NCBI GenBank assembly: GCA_030549775.1
Contig: CM060173.1
Location: 32,978,110 to 33,042,109 of the forward strand
Origin: Tamarix chinensis
Taxonomy: Eukaryota; Streptophyta; Magnoliopsida; Caryophyllales; Tamaricaceae
Direction: 5' to 3'
Length of the DNA stretch: 64,000 bases
Shown: one piece after another, positions 23,141 through 34,380 of the stretch
Layout of the letters: every line of letters begins with the position of its first letter
Numbering within the stretch: the stretch's first letter is position 1
The notes under the pieces: model-generated
The model's database searches: none
What the model was told of the DNA's origin: nothing
Seen by the model: only the letters and a program-made list of their open reading frames with translations
Made by a program: the position numbers and the translations under genes

Positions 23141-25780
23141 TATGATAATGGTTGTCGGTCTCTGAAAAGCCAGGGTAAATACAAAGTTCATCGCGTGACA
23201 CCAACAGACAAGAAAACATAGTTTGGTCCCATTTCTCGGTAACTTCAAACTCACACATTTTCTATTATTCATTCATTATCTTCGGTAAAAAAAAAATTAT
23301 ATATATATAAGAAAAAGCATTATCAAAGACTAATGTCCTATTCTACGGAACTTATTTATAGACCTTTATACCAGATGTACACAAATCATATCAGATTAGA
23401 TTGATGCATATTAAATTAAATTATATCAACACCAAAATTCAATCGTAGATTAATGTAATAATTAATAAATTTAATTTAATAAAATAAAAATAAAAATTAT
23501 AATATTATTAATAGTAATAATTATAATATTTATATAATTATGATAAATATTAATTAACTTAATAATATAAGCCATAATATTAATATTACTAAATGATATC
23601 AATAATTAATAATAATTCTTAGTATATTTATAGTTAGACATAATTATTATTATTACAAGTATTAATATAATTATTTTTATTTTAATTAAGAATATTAATA
23701 ATACTATGACTATTGATAAATTGATTTTAAATAATTAGTAATATAATTATCATAATTAATAATTATAATTATTATTGTTATTAGTATTAATTGTATGGGG
23801 GGAAACCAGCTCCTTAGTAAGGCCTAGCACGGCGAAGCCTCAACACACACTAGGAGATCCAACGTGACCGATTTAAAATTGGTCGTTCTCCAGTTTGTTT
23901 GAACACGATCCAACTCTCCTTCCTGTTTTAGAACCAACTAACTACTTCTAACGATGGCATTATCCCGTCTCACGCAAGGGTACATTGTCGGTTATGGTCT
24001 CCATAAATAGTGGAGCCGCATGGCCCCTAAGGCACATGGAGGAAACTAATGAGTTAAGCTCAACAAGCCATTTCAGGTTACATGCATGCACACCACCGAC
24101 CAACTTCTTGTTATGTTACGGAATTAAACTTTAGGGTGTTCTTAGATTGATATCACACCGATATTTTTTTGGTGGTCAAAAAGTTTATTCTAATTGTACT
24201 CCCAAGTAAATCAGCACTGCTTCGTTCAATTATAATTTATATGTCTATTATAAACTGCATTAATCGCTTTATAATATTATTATTATTTTGCGGATATTAA
24301 TAAATTCTCTCGGGATCGACATTAACAAATGTAGATCCCGATTATATCGATAGAAATAAGAGGGGGCGGCGTCGAAATGTCCGTGCGGAGAGGCCAACTT
24401 GCGGGTGTCTTTTTACCTAAAACCAAGTCAATTGGATAAGGCCACCACGTTTTAGCCTGACCTGAGGTCCCGCATACCGATAGATCAGATCATCCTCCCT
24501 CCCCGTCTTTCTCATTTTTCCTCTTTTTTTTATTGGATTAGGATTCTGAAAAATGAGAGTGGGGGGCCTCCTGCCAGCTTGAGAATACGCACGACTGTGA
24601 TTAAGACCTTAAACGAAGCCCTAAACAAAATGTTGTTACACTCTGCGGACCGTATAAGCACGATTAGAACCATATTGTGGCTGGCTGTTACGATTAATTA
24701 TTTGCCTTTATTTTAAAAAGTAAAAAAAAAATTAACGATATTTTTTTTTTATACATAGTAATAAAAATTACAGATTCAGAGCCTGAAAGGCCTCCTATAA
24801 CCAATCATTTGGATGGAGCTTCTTTTTCTTGTATCGAGATATCGAGTGTGGCTATCAAGCTGACGGCTGAACCGAAAGTCAAAGTCATACTTACCAATCA
24901 TGAGCCAAGAATTCTGATCGGCCTCGCCCCTTGATCTTCAGCAACCAAGGGGCTGTTGTGAGCAGAAATAGAGGGCCGATCGATCCTGTAATAGTAATAC
25001 TATTGTTTTCTCAGGGTGACGTATATGAAGGGTAATTAATTATATACTCGAAAGCAACCCGAGAAAGAAGTTCCTTCCAGCTTATCACGCTTATATAGTT
25101 TAATCAAATAGAATCATCGCTTTTATCCGCCGCCGCAATCACCATGAAAGTAGCCTAATACTTTGTACTAGAATACAGTTCAATTACTATATATCCATTA
25201 AGGCTACTATATATCCATTTATATCTATATGCAGACACGACATTACTGCAAAACAGGACTTCAAGATTAGGGGAATTCGGCCGCCTAAAACTTGTCTTAT
25301 TCATTTCCCAGGCATCTTTCCCCACACTACGCGCCATTAGCCCCACTAAACTCACATCAACATCTGTGATATGGAATGCCAGAATCTAGGCTTTGCTACG
25401 TCGCCTTTTCTGCATGTTTTTTTCCGTCGATCACCGGCTATCATTCAGAAATATATAATACCAATTCAAGACACTGAAACTGAAGCACTACAATTCATCA
25501 GACACCAGAAGGCACAACAATCAAACATAAAAACATATTTACTTCAACCGCACATGCTTTCCATTATCTCATTCGCTTTGCTACAACCAGCGCACAACAT
25601 CAGGGGTGATGCAACGAACACCGAGAAACAGAAGTCCAAATATCTACAATCTATCTTATATCCTCCTTTTTTCTTTTCTTTTTTCTGCCTTACAACAACA
25701 AATGTTATTTATCAAACAAGTCGTCCATCAGAAGATCAAAGAAATATCAAGACAACATGTCCAGATAACAAAAACAGAAA
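23141..25780. other. Intergenic downstream of PI4KG
   Basis: 23.3-23.8 kb is strongly AT-rich (TAATAATTAT type). 23.8-25.4 kb is mixed low-copy sequence with no frame that resembles a known protein. No RNA gene or transposon end was recognised. Confidence 0.45.
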
Positions 25781-26076
25781 ATGAATAAAAAACGAATCCT
25801 CCTACGCCGTTCACTTCACTGGTCCGGTCGCCTCCCAAAGAATATTTACAGCACCCTCCTCCACTTCTCTGCTACAAGCTCCCTATTTCCCAACACCACC
25901 ACCAAACCGTCTTTTTCCTCCCCAAGGGAGGGTAGTAGGGGAGAGTAGAAAAACACAAACCTCGTAAACCTCAAACTTTCTCCTGACCTACATTAACAAC
26001 ACCAACTCGCCTCGTGGACCTACAAAGCCTTAATTTCCTTCCACCCGTTCGAGTTCTCTCTATATTATCCTCTATC
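25781..26076 (-). other. PI4KG: Probable 3' untranslated region of PI4KG
   Basis: Lies directly after the PI4KG stop codon on the minus strand and is still of balanced base composition, unlike the AT-rich DNA beyond. The end of the transcript cannot be fixed because no clear AATAAA was found in a convincing place. Confidence 0.4.
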
Positions 26077-28008
26077 TCAAAACTGGCATGATGTCCCAAG
26101 CCTCTGCCTCTGCCTCTGTCCGAGGGTCACCATCTTCCGCTCGGCAAACGCTGGGATCAGCAGCTCCTGGACCTTCTCGAGGAACAACGCCCATTCCTCC
26201 TCCTTCATGTCTGCTAACTTCACAAAGCTGACACTACCTGAGAGCTGCTCGTTCGCACTCTTGTGGCCCGACGACTTGTAACCCGGCTTCATTCCACCAC
26301 CATATTTCCAAGCCTTTTCACCAAGACTGGTATTCATTAGTGACATTGATAGTTGTTTTGCGACGGATGGGATGCCCTCACACGTTGGGGGCCCTCCGAA
26401 AGCCTTTCCCTGCTGCTCCTCTGCATCGCTTTCCTCTTCCTCCTCAACACTTTCATCCAGCCTAGATAGTGGGTTCCTGCCATTCATCCCAAAGTAGGAG
26501 TGTGACGAAAGTGATCTGGCCACGGGGTCATCTCCCCCCACTCCTGGCATGCAGTCCCATTCTACATCTTCACAGTCCAGGTGAAACTGAATTTCATCGT
26601 CTCCAGACAAGGACCTTGGGGAGTTGACCAATTCCCTCTCCACAACCAGCCTCCTTGCCTCAAGGCACACAGCCTCGAGCTCACTAGGCTCCTCCTCGCC
26701 ACTGCGAAATTCCCTAGTCATCATCTCCCCAATCTCAGCAAGACAGAGACCATAAGCAGCAGCTTCCCTCAGGAACATAGTGCAAAGCACCAGCATCCTA
26801 AGACAGGCCTCTCGAATCATTGGAAGCTCCGACTTCAGCATTTCACAGTCCTTGACAGGATCGAGCTTTTCTATGTACTCGAGCTCATCCTCAGAGAACG
26901 GAATCGAAGCCTGGGGCCAATGTATCCATTCAAAGTACGGATCCTCCAGACTCTCAGGCAGACACAGGCCATGATCGATTGGAATAAGCTCCACCTGACC
27001 AAACCTTCCAATACCGTCGAGCTTCCTGACCAGCAGATTCCCTGCATGCCTATCAGTGTTGAGAACCCTGATATCCAGAATCCCAATGCGATGCACGGCA
27101 GAGACAGGGAAGCTTGAAGTCCCATGGTCACTAGCATCAAAATCATGCGGAATAAATTGCTGAAAGGATGCAATCTTGCTGACCACCTTTTTGTTAGGAG
27201 CGGTGCTCCCACTCACGCCATCATTAATATTAAAGATGGAGTGGGTGATCTTCACCAGAGCAGTAGCCGGCACACTTGCAAAGTGATCGTGATCCAGAAG
27301 ATAGGCAGCGACTTCCCTGATACCAGTTTCTCCAACACGGACCGTCTGCTTCAGCCCCGGCTGCCCAAGAGCCTTACCAACAAACCCTTTGGGATTGTTT
27401 GGCGCAAAGGGCTCTTCGTCGGTGGGCTTCACAATAGCAAGGCTCTCACCTCTGACATTCCTAAAATAGTAAGCACCGCCTAGGCCACCATGAACGGGGA
27501 CCGGGTCAATCCCGTTCTTAATGGCCTTGACAATCTCCTTCACAAGTTGCTTGGTAGTGCCAAAACGACCCATATCATCCGATCGCCCCAAGATCTCAAT
27601 CGGACCACTCGAGTCTCTCTGCTGAAGATCTCTTCCAGTAGGCGAGAGACAAGGTGTGGACGAGCTCCGATGCATCTGCTTCCTCGTTAAGAGGAGGGCC
27701 GAGTCCTTTCGAATGGAAGTAAGGTCATTCTTCAAGATTTTATCCCCAAAAGACAAGGAGCTCTCGTCGGTTGGGAAATTAAGAGCAATCTGCAGCTTCC
27801 TCTTGACAGTATGAACATTATCCCCACGATCCAAATCTAAGCCCAGAACGCAGCCGGTCTCAGTCTGGACAAACACGCGTCTCCTGCCAGCCACCGGCTG
27901 CCTCCCCTCCACTCCCGAACCCCCATGATGTTCCCCCACACTAAACGGGCTCTTCAAAACCCCAACCGCCATCTGAGTCTGCACAGGGCTGTTTAGCTTG
28001 GGAGACAT
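26077..28008 (-). CDS. PI4KG: Phosphatidylinositol 4-kinase gamma (type II PI4K, ubiquitin-like domain)
   Basis: A 643-residue protein in one exon. The ATG at 28008 (protein MSPKLNSPVQTQMAV) is chosen because plant members begin with this conserved SPVQTQMAV segment; the frame runs further up only from a TTG. Domains: ubiquitin-like fold about residues 44-110, then a PI3/PI4-kinase-like domain about 173-425. Seen residues: the lysine in ESLAIVKPTDEEP (K194), the catalytic stretch LDIRVLNTDRHAGNLLV (311-327, with D319, H321 and N324), and the metal-binding IDHG (D345). A Glu-rich linker and a conserved C-terminal KLADMKEEEWALFLEKVQEL (from residue 597) complete the usual layout and length. The known family is the plant PI4K gamma group (Arabidopsis PI4KG4-7). 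Type II members are described as lipid or protein kinases; several plant members phosphorylate proteins and bind ubiquitin-pathway partners. Which paralogue this is cannot be told. The gene looks intact, with no frame breaks. Confidence 0.95.
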   Translation of the reverse strand: MSPKLNSPVQTQMAVGVLKSPFSVGEHHGGSGVEGRQPVAGRRRVFVQTETGCVLGLDLDRGDNVHTVKRKLQIALNFPTDESSLSFGDKILKNDLTSIRKDSALLLTRKQMHRSSSTPCLSPTGRDLQQRDSSGPIEILGRSDDMGRFGTTKQLVKEIVKAIKNGIDPVPVHGGLGGAYYFRNVRGESLAIVKPTDEEPFAPNNPKGFVGKALGQPGLKQTVRVGETGIREVAAYLLDHDHFASVPATALVKITHSIFNINDGVSGSTAPNKKVVSKIASFQQFIPHDFDASDHGTSSFPVSAVHRIGILDIRVLNTDRHAGNLLVRKLDGIGRFGQVELIPIDHGLCLPESLEDPYFEWIHWPQASIPFSEDELEYIEKLDPVKDCEMLKSELPMIREACLRMLVLCTMFLREAAAYGLCLAEIGEMMTREFRSGEEEPSELEAVCLEARRLVVERELVNSPRSLSGDDEIQFHLDCEDVEWDCMPGVGGDDPVARSLSSHSYFGMNGRNPLSRLDESVEEEEESDAEEQQGKAFGGPPTCEGIPSVAKQLSMSLMNTSLGEKAWKYGGGMKPGYKSSGHKSANEQLSGSVSFVKLADMKEEEWALFLEKVQELLIPAFAERKMVTLGQRQRQRLGTSCQF

Positions 28009-29175
28009 GAAGGAAACAAGAGTGGAGCGGTGGTCTTTCACGGCTAGCAGAATACGAGGCCGCAAAAGAGAGATTTCCTGTCGGACTCAAGCAAGTGCTA
28101 AGCTCTACAGCCGTGCACAAACTATCAGTGAAAAGGCAAAATGGCTCGATGACCATCAATCAAAACATACTCCGCCAACCTAGATCAACCCCAAAAACAA
28201 AAAATTTTGAAAGAAGCAAAACAACGAAGCAACTGAACCGAGAATCCGCGACCTCGGTAAGATTTGGCACCAGATCGCTAAATTGAAGAAACCGCCTCAG
28301 TAACTATCATGGACGCCGCTTCTCTGCAGAAATAAGGTAGTAACGGATCAACAACGTAACCAATAAAAAAAATCGCCGGTCCAAGCATCCAACATGATCG
28401 ACGTAGTGCAACTAACGTCTTCGACGGTTCAAAGAATCTAAATCGCATAGCAAAGTTCTTTACAACGAAACAAACCGACGAAGATAACGAACGGAATCTA
28501 AATCCAGCATGAAAACCCCCAATCATACAGAGGAAACGTACAAACTAGAAAGGGGATTTATCGAAGATAACGAACAAAATAAATTCACAAATTTATAGAA
28601 AGAAATCCATTATAAAAACAAGATCTGAAATTGGAAATCAGTTCATCCCTTTAAAGAGTAGCTCTATGTTTTAGAGGGGTAATACAGGCATTCTTAAGAG
28701 ATGGAAAAAAAAAATTTACAAAATCTATCACGATTCTCAAATGCGTTAAGGACATAAATTTAATCGCACTTTTCAAATGCGTTCATTAACCACATAAGAA
28801 ACACTTTGCCCCCGAACCCAGAATAAAGAGCATATGAAAAGACCCTTAGCAGTTCATTTCATTAGCAGACTTCAAAAACAAAATAAAATAAAATAAAAGA
28901 AGACGGAGATGTAGAAAGCGGGAAAATGAAAACTCAGGGTCGATCCGCTTAAATCTGCAAAACAATTACTTCCTAGAATCCACCTATGAGATCCGATTCA
29001 CGATAACGACAAGGACCGCCACAACCACAACATTTATTCATTCTTTCTCAGGCATATAATTCAAGAAAATCGAAAAATACGCTCAACTGACCTTATGAGA
29101 CCGGAGATCTGAGGAGATGAAGAACCGCAGCAGCAACAAACGAAGGAGATAATGGCAGAGTTCGCGAGAGATGCG
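28009..29175 (-). other. PI4KG: PI4KG 5' leader with probable intron
   Basis: On the minus strand a leader exon of about 85 nt ends CTCATAAG at 29092, followed by GTCAGT (29091-29086), a good splice donor. The next 1 kb is AT-rich and without long frames, as expected for an intron. The acceptor lies before the start codon; candidates are CTGTAG near 28110 and GACAG near 28081, and an earlier TTTTGCAG at about 28956 could split the leader into two introns. Leader introns are common in this gene family. The splice sites are inferred. Confidence 0.6.
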
Positions 29176-29202
29176 GAGAATCAGGGCTGTCGAGGAACTC
29201 TC

Positions 29203-29212
29203 ACATATAAAC
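29203..29212 (-). promoter_or_regulatory. PI4KG TATA box
   Basis: TTTATATGTG on the minus strand, about 110 nt upstream of the splice donor. A start of transcription near 29175 would give a short leader exon. Confidence 0.5.
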
Positions 29213-29321
29213 CAGGGAGGAACGAGTAATCGAAGGCTTTTTTGGATCAACAATCAGACCGATTGGACCAAAGAGAACCTCTCAGTCTTCTTCCTCACTC
29301 ACTTCTCCGTGCGTTCGTCTA

Positions 29322-29347
29322 TCTCTCTCTCTCTCTCTATCTCTCTC
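29322..29347 (-). promoter_or_regulatory. GA-repeat in PI4KG promoter
   Basis: A GA-repeat (on the gene strand), about 110 bp above the TATA box. GA runs in plant promoters are bound by BBR/BPC factors; that role here is inference. Confidence 0.4.
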
Positions 29348-29399
29348 CGCGTCCTCGTCTCTCTAAAAATTCTGTCTGGGATTGAAGCTTTATTTTAAA

Positions 29400-30750
29400 G
29401 AGGAGGAACGAACGGTGTGATGGACACGAATCGGGGTTTACTTAACCCTGATTAACTTCTAACAATCGGTAGTAACTCTGCATCGAGTTAAAGAAAGGGA
29501 GACGGACTGGGTTGGAAGGGTCTAGAATAGCAATGAAATTTTGGGTTATACTTTATATAGACTTGGAAGCAGATAGAGGATGACGTGTTAAAAATGGATT
29601 GGATTTTTGACGTGGCGTAGGTCGCCGTAGAGGGAGGAGGAGGGTAAACCAACGGTGGGAGACTGGGAGCCAAGCGAGGCAATCGATCAATAGGAAGAGG
29701 GTGTTGGGGGCACAGCCGCGCGCAAAGGCCGGTTGGGTTGGGTGAGTGGGGAATTGAGGGAGGAGTATTATATATATAATAAATACATATGGCGGGGCCG
29801 GGGTCACTTCAATCCTCACTGATGGAGTGGGGACGTCTGGGGGAATTTTCGGTGGGCCTGCGAGTTACTAGCTACTGGTCAAATTTACCCCTGGATTTGG
29901 ATATGTTTATCATGTATCGTGTATGTGAAAGCTTGGAGAGAGATGGAATGCAGGTTGCAATTATAATGGTGTGGGGTATACGGGATGCCCATGTACATCA
30001 TTGTCAAGGGACCATGGAACACTTTTGTGTCTTTAGTGCATCAAGTGAGTCTAAGAGTATATGGAATGGGAAAAAAAAGAAATTAGATGTTAATTTTAAA
30101 TTTAGGGACTTTCAAATTATGATTACGGAGTAGGAAAAAAAAAATAGTCTTAACCCTAAAATTTTGAGGTCTTTCTATGTTAAATATATGCTTCAACCGT
30201 CCGCGTACAGCAGCAAAAGCTTTTGTTGTCCGGGCATGTGAAGGTCAAGTGTGGCTCGCGCGTTCGGACGGTGTCAACTTTTGCTCCTATACGTGGACCA
30301 TTGGGATTTATTTTTAATATATTTTATTATATTTTTAGTTAAAAATTTTATCGTTAGAATATAATTTTTTATATATTTAAAAATATATGAATGTTAATAA
30401 TAATGATAAAAAAATAGCTATAAATATATTATTTTTTACCCATATTTTTATGTCCTCTATTCTATCTCTTTTTTTTTCAAATTTATTTCTCTACATACTT
30501 AATCTTATTAATTTTTCTAATTATTTTTATTTTATAAATTTCTCTTTTGATATTTATTTTATTAATTATTAATTTCTCTACTTATATTTATTTTTTTAAT
30601 TTCGTTAGCTATAAATTTTTTATTAATTTCTCTACTTATATTTATATTATTCATTTATCTTCAATATTTCTCAAGTTATATTTATTTGATTAATTTGAGT
30701 ATAATAAATAGTTTCTACTGATATTGATTATCTATGTTTTAATATTTGTT
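29400..30750. other. Intergenic upstream of PI4KG
   Basis: 29.4-30.3 kb is mixed sequence. A plus-strand frame at 29789-30133 (114 codons) is not recognised and has no supporting features. An inverted pair ACCGTCCG (30196-30203) and CGGACGGT (30265-30272) surrounds a palindromic AGCAAAAGCTTTTGTT. 30.3-30.75 kb is AT-rich. Confidence 0.4.
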
Positions 30751-31150
30751 TACGTTGTATTAATTATTATTTTTGTAACATTATTGTATTAGTATTTTCA
30801 TTGTAATATTTTCATCATGTTACTTAATTTGTATTTTTTGTTTTTTTTTATTTTTGTAATATTATTGTAACCGTTAATTAAGTTTTTATATCTTCGTAAT
30901 ATTGTTGTATTTGTATATCAATTGTAATATTTTTATTAATTATATTGTATTTATATTTCTATTGCAATATTTTAGTAATGTTATTTAATTTTTATTTTTA
31001 TTTTTTTTTATTTTGTAATGTTATTGTAATCCTTAATTCCGTTTTTATACTTTTGTAATATTGTTGTATTTTTATTTCCGTTTTAATATTTTTATTAGTT
31101 ATATTGTATTTTAATTTTGTTATCATATTTTTATTAATTATTACTATTGT
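30751..31150. repeat. AT-rich tandem repeat, unit about 165 bp
   Basis: Two clear units, starting near 30815 and 30980, share the order TTATTTAATTT, T-rich run, TTGTAAT(A/G)TTATTGTAA, GTAATATTGTTGTATTT and TATTTTTATTA(G/A)TTATATTG. A third, partial unit precedes them. Confidence 0.7.
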
Positions 31151-32280
31151 AGTAGAAAAACTATAATAGGTTTTTTTAAAATTAATGGAAATCAAATAGT
31201 AGTTTTAAAATTATTGTAGTAGAAAAACTATTAATAATTATGTATAGATTGATATAAATTAAAATTTAAACAATATAAAGTATAAATGATTAATGATGTG
31301 ATTAATAAAAGTAGCTGGGTGTTGTAAATTTGGGGTTGATAATTGTAGGGTATTGAATTAATGATGTGATTAATAAGTAAATTTTGTACTTTTTAATTAT
31401 TATTTTGATTCAATATTTAATTATTATCCAAATTTTGAAATTACTAATTGAATATAATGTAGTTTAATACTCAAATCAAATCATTAGATCATATTTGTTC
31501 AAATTAGATTTAATTAAATAGTTTTTTATCTAATATTTCTCGATTGTAGCTTGTTCGAAAGTTTCGGATATCCAATGGATTATTTGCCATCTGATCCAAA
31601 AATCCGGATATCCGAAGCTCTTTTTCGAATATTCGATTTTTTAACTATCTGAAACTTCTTACCGGAAATTTAAAACACTGAATATCTAATTCATGAACAC
31701 CCATAATTATTTATACTCTTGATTTTATTTTTCCACCTTAAATGCAAATATAAATTAGTAACCTCACATCCTTTAAAATTTTATAATCTTTGTATTTGGT
31801 TATTTTAACCCTTTTATTTATATACTATCTTCTTCTATTCGCTTCTCTTTTCTCTATTTCTCTCCATTAATTTTCAATATTTAATTTACTTAATTTTCTA
31901 TACAATAAGTATGTAAAAAGAAAATGATAATAATAGTTGTTTTAGTCAAGAAGAGTTCGATTAAACAATAGTAATTAGTATTTTTTTCCAAAAAAAAATT
32001 AGACCCAACAGATAAATGATTCGTTATAAGGCGGTAATGATGGTGGGCAACTCACCCTTTAGAGGGTAAGATCTAACAAGCATCTTTGGATCTTAAATAC
32101 TAATACGTAAATTACTCGAAAACCCTTATTTCATAAATTTTTGTTATTTATTTTTATAGTTATATATTCCTTATAATTTCATAATTTTTTTATTAATTAC
32201 ATAATCAAGACCCACTTAATACTGATTAGAGTGGACTATTTGCTATGCATAAGTTTTTTTTTATGATCGTGAGTCATTAA
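31151..32280. other. AT-rich spacer with a hAT-like end
   Basis: No gene. 31314-31707 may be a small DNA element: the left step TGGGTGTTGTAAATTTG and the right step TGAACACCCATA are roughly inverted and the inside has GGATATCC steps as in the element at 19496-20032. No duplication was found at its flanks. Confidence 0.3.
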
Positions 32281-32344
32281 TTCCATGGGTTAAAGGAATT
32301 AGAAGGCCACATAATATGGTTTTAGGTATTGACGGGTCCAAAAA

Positions 32345-33130
32345 AGTAGTGTTTGGATATATTGTGATAGAGGTGGTGCGTATAAAAAACAACCTTCAGT
32401 GAATCCGAAGTATTCAATCTACCGTGTTCAAAAAGTGTGGTTGTGAGTCCAAGATACGTGGAAAGAAAGATACTTGTGGTAGTTAGAGATTAGTGTAGAA
32501 TGTGGATTGTATAATTATATATTAGGAAAGTATTTATTGGGACATCCGTTTGCTTGTCAATTATCACCTGAAGAATGCAAGTTGGTACACACACTAACCC
32601 TAATAAATGTTAAACCAAGGGAAATTAACGACAAGTTGAAATGGGGTGATGGGGATAATACCACAATCCTTAGGGCAATCTACAATGCAGAGCTAGATAG
32701 GATGTACAGTCATGCAAAAATTATTACACTTCATAGAAACCAACGAATATTATCCATGGTATCGTTGGTTATCTGACTCTAATGTAGTTATTGATACAGT
32801 ATTTGAGCACCTAGATTTTATTGTTTTGTTACATGTATTTTTATATGTCATTTGTTTGGATTTCACATACAAAACCAATAAGTATAACCATCATTTCTTG
32901 GAGCTTATTAGTTGTGTGTCTAGTAGTAAGAGTTTTACCATTACCTTGGCATTTATGATGAACGAAAAGGAAGACAACTATGAATGGGTGCTTGATAAGG
33001 TAAAGAGATTGATGGAATCCTATAAACTAAATGTGGTGATCACTTAGAGGGAAATAATAGTAACACAAATAGTACCCGAAGTCTTTCCTAATACAACACC
33101 CTTCTTATATACATAGATGGAGCATTAGTA
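32345..33130 (+). pseudogene. MULE transposase pseudogene 1
   Basis: Broken pieces in order along the plus strand match the Mutator-like (MULE, PF10551) transposase with its FAR1-type N-terminal region: the CDRGGAYK and KCGCESKIRGKKD segments (32370-32470), VECGLYNYILGKYLLGHPF (about 32490-32555), LSPEECKLVHTLTLINVKPR with a GDGDNTTILRAIYNA segment (32560-32695), a YYPWYRWL block, then the catalytic-region start LDFTYKTNKYNHHFLEL (about 32860-32910), FMMNEKEDNYEWVLDKVKRL and VVIT followed by a stop (33040), where active members read TDRE. VFPNT follows near 33080. At least three frame changes or stops mark it as dead. Terminal inverted repeats were not found. Confidence 0.85.
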
Positions 33131-33890
33131 TAAGTGCTCTTTCTCATGCTATAAAAAAAAGATGGAAAGTACAACAGAGGAACTATGTTTCCTAGGAAAA
33201 TTAAGGAATATTGTACAAGAACTTAGGGCTAAGGGTTGAGGGGTTGACAGGTCGATAGGTAAGTCACTTGTTTAGGGTTGGGAATGACGGGTGAAACATG
33301 CATAAGAGGGGATGGATGTGTCACCCATTTGGTTCTGGGGTTGACGAATGAACCATGTGTGGGAGTGGGGGTACTAGGTAAGTCACCTATTGGTAGGCTT
33401 GACTTATAGGTGAGCCAATCACTATCACACTAGCTTGCCCCCAACCTCCATTGTTACTATTCAAATATCTTATTTCAATAAAAAAAATACCATTAAACTA
33501 CTAACCTCATTTTGGTATGATGTAGAAGCATCTCCATCTCATTTTTCTCAAGTTGAAGGTCAAGAGCTAGCATATTTTGAGGTAATACCAATTGTTTTGG
33601 AAAATCTTGAATACCTCCATCATAATGCTAATAATATTTCATTAAGTAATTATTGTAGTTATTAGATATGTTTTCAAGAAGAGAACTTCACTAATAATAT
33701 CTAATGTGCAAGATAATAGCAATGTAAGAGTTATAAAGTTGCAGGGGTGACAAAGCTACAAGGCATGAAGCTTGATTATTGATTATTTCATGTATTATCA
33801 TAATTAGGTTTAATGTAGCTTTGATATTTCATACAAGCTTTGTAATATCTTATCATTGTAATTGTAACTCATTATGTATATATATATATA
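33131..33890. other. Spacer left of the CACTA element
   Basis: Repeats of GGTAAGTCAC(C)-like steps at 33250-33400. A short frame (33435-33665) has no recognised domain. It ends in a (TA)n run that served as target of the CACTA insertion. Confidence 0.4.
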
Positions 33891-33904
33891 CACTACTAGA
33901 AATA

Positions 33905-34380
33905 AGATTTTTAACGACCAACAAATTTCGTCGTTAATGGCCAAATTTTGGTCGCTAAAGCTATTAACGACCAAAAAATTTGTTGGTCGTCAGTGGTCGT
34001 TATTGCTCCCTCGTTAAAGGCTTTAACGACCAACTGAAATTTTTTGGTCGCTAAAGCAATAACAACTGCATATTATGTTGGTCGTTAATGTAATAATAAC
34101 GGCGTATAATTTTGGTCGCTAAAGGTAATAACGACGACGCAAAGTGTTGGTCGCTAAAAGTAATAACGACAACTTATGACGTTGGTCGCTAAAAGTAATA
34201 ACGACAACGTATGATGTTGGTCGCTAAAAATAATAACGACGAATAAAATACACTGTTGTAAATAATATTAACGACCAATTTTTTTATCGTAATTAAAAAA
34301 GTATCACACCAATAACGACTAATTTTTCCGTCAATACTAAAATTCATTCATTATTTGCGACATAATTTATTGGTCGCAAA
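33905..34380. repeat. CACTA left subterminal repeats
   Basis: More than a dozen short repeats, direct and inverted, of TAACGACCAA / TTGGTCGTTA and TTGGTCGCTAAA, spaced about 30-45 bp. In En/Spm the equivalent arrays bind the TnpA protein; binding here is inferred. Confidence 0.85.

Noticed and set aside
26581..27483. Several plus-strand frames of 119-178 codons
   Set aside because: Mirror frames of the PI4K gamma coding strand with no domain of their own.
28009..28065. Longer N-terminus of the PI4K protein from 28065
   Set aside because: The upstream start is TTG, and plant members begin at the conserved MS..L.SPVQTQMAV segment; the ATG at 28008 is used.
27941..28159. Possible upstream or overlapping frame at the PI4K start
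   Set aside because: It overlaps the probable splice acceptor zone and the true start in another frame; no support.
30196..30272. 8-bp inverted pair ACCGTCCG / CGGACGGT
   Set aside because: Short, single copy in the window and without a target duplication; chance cannot be excluded.
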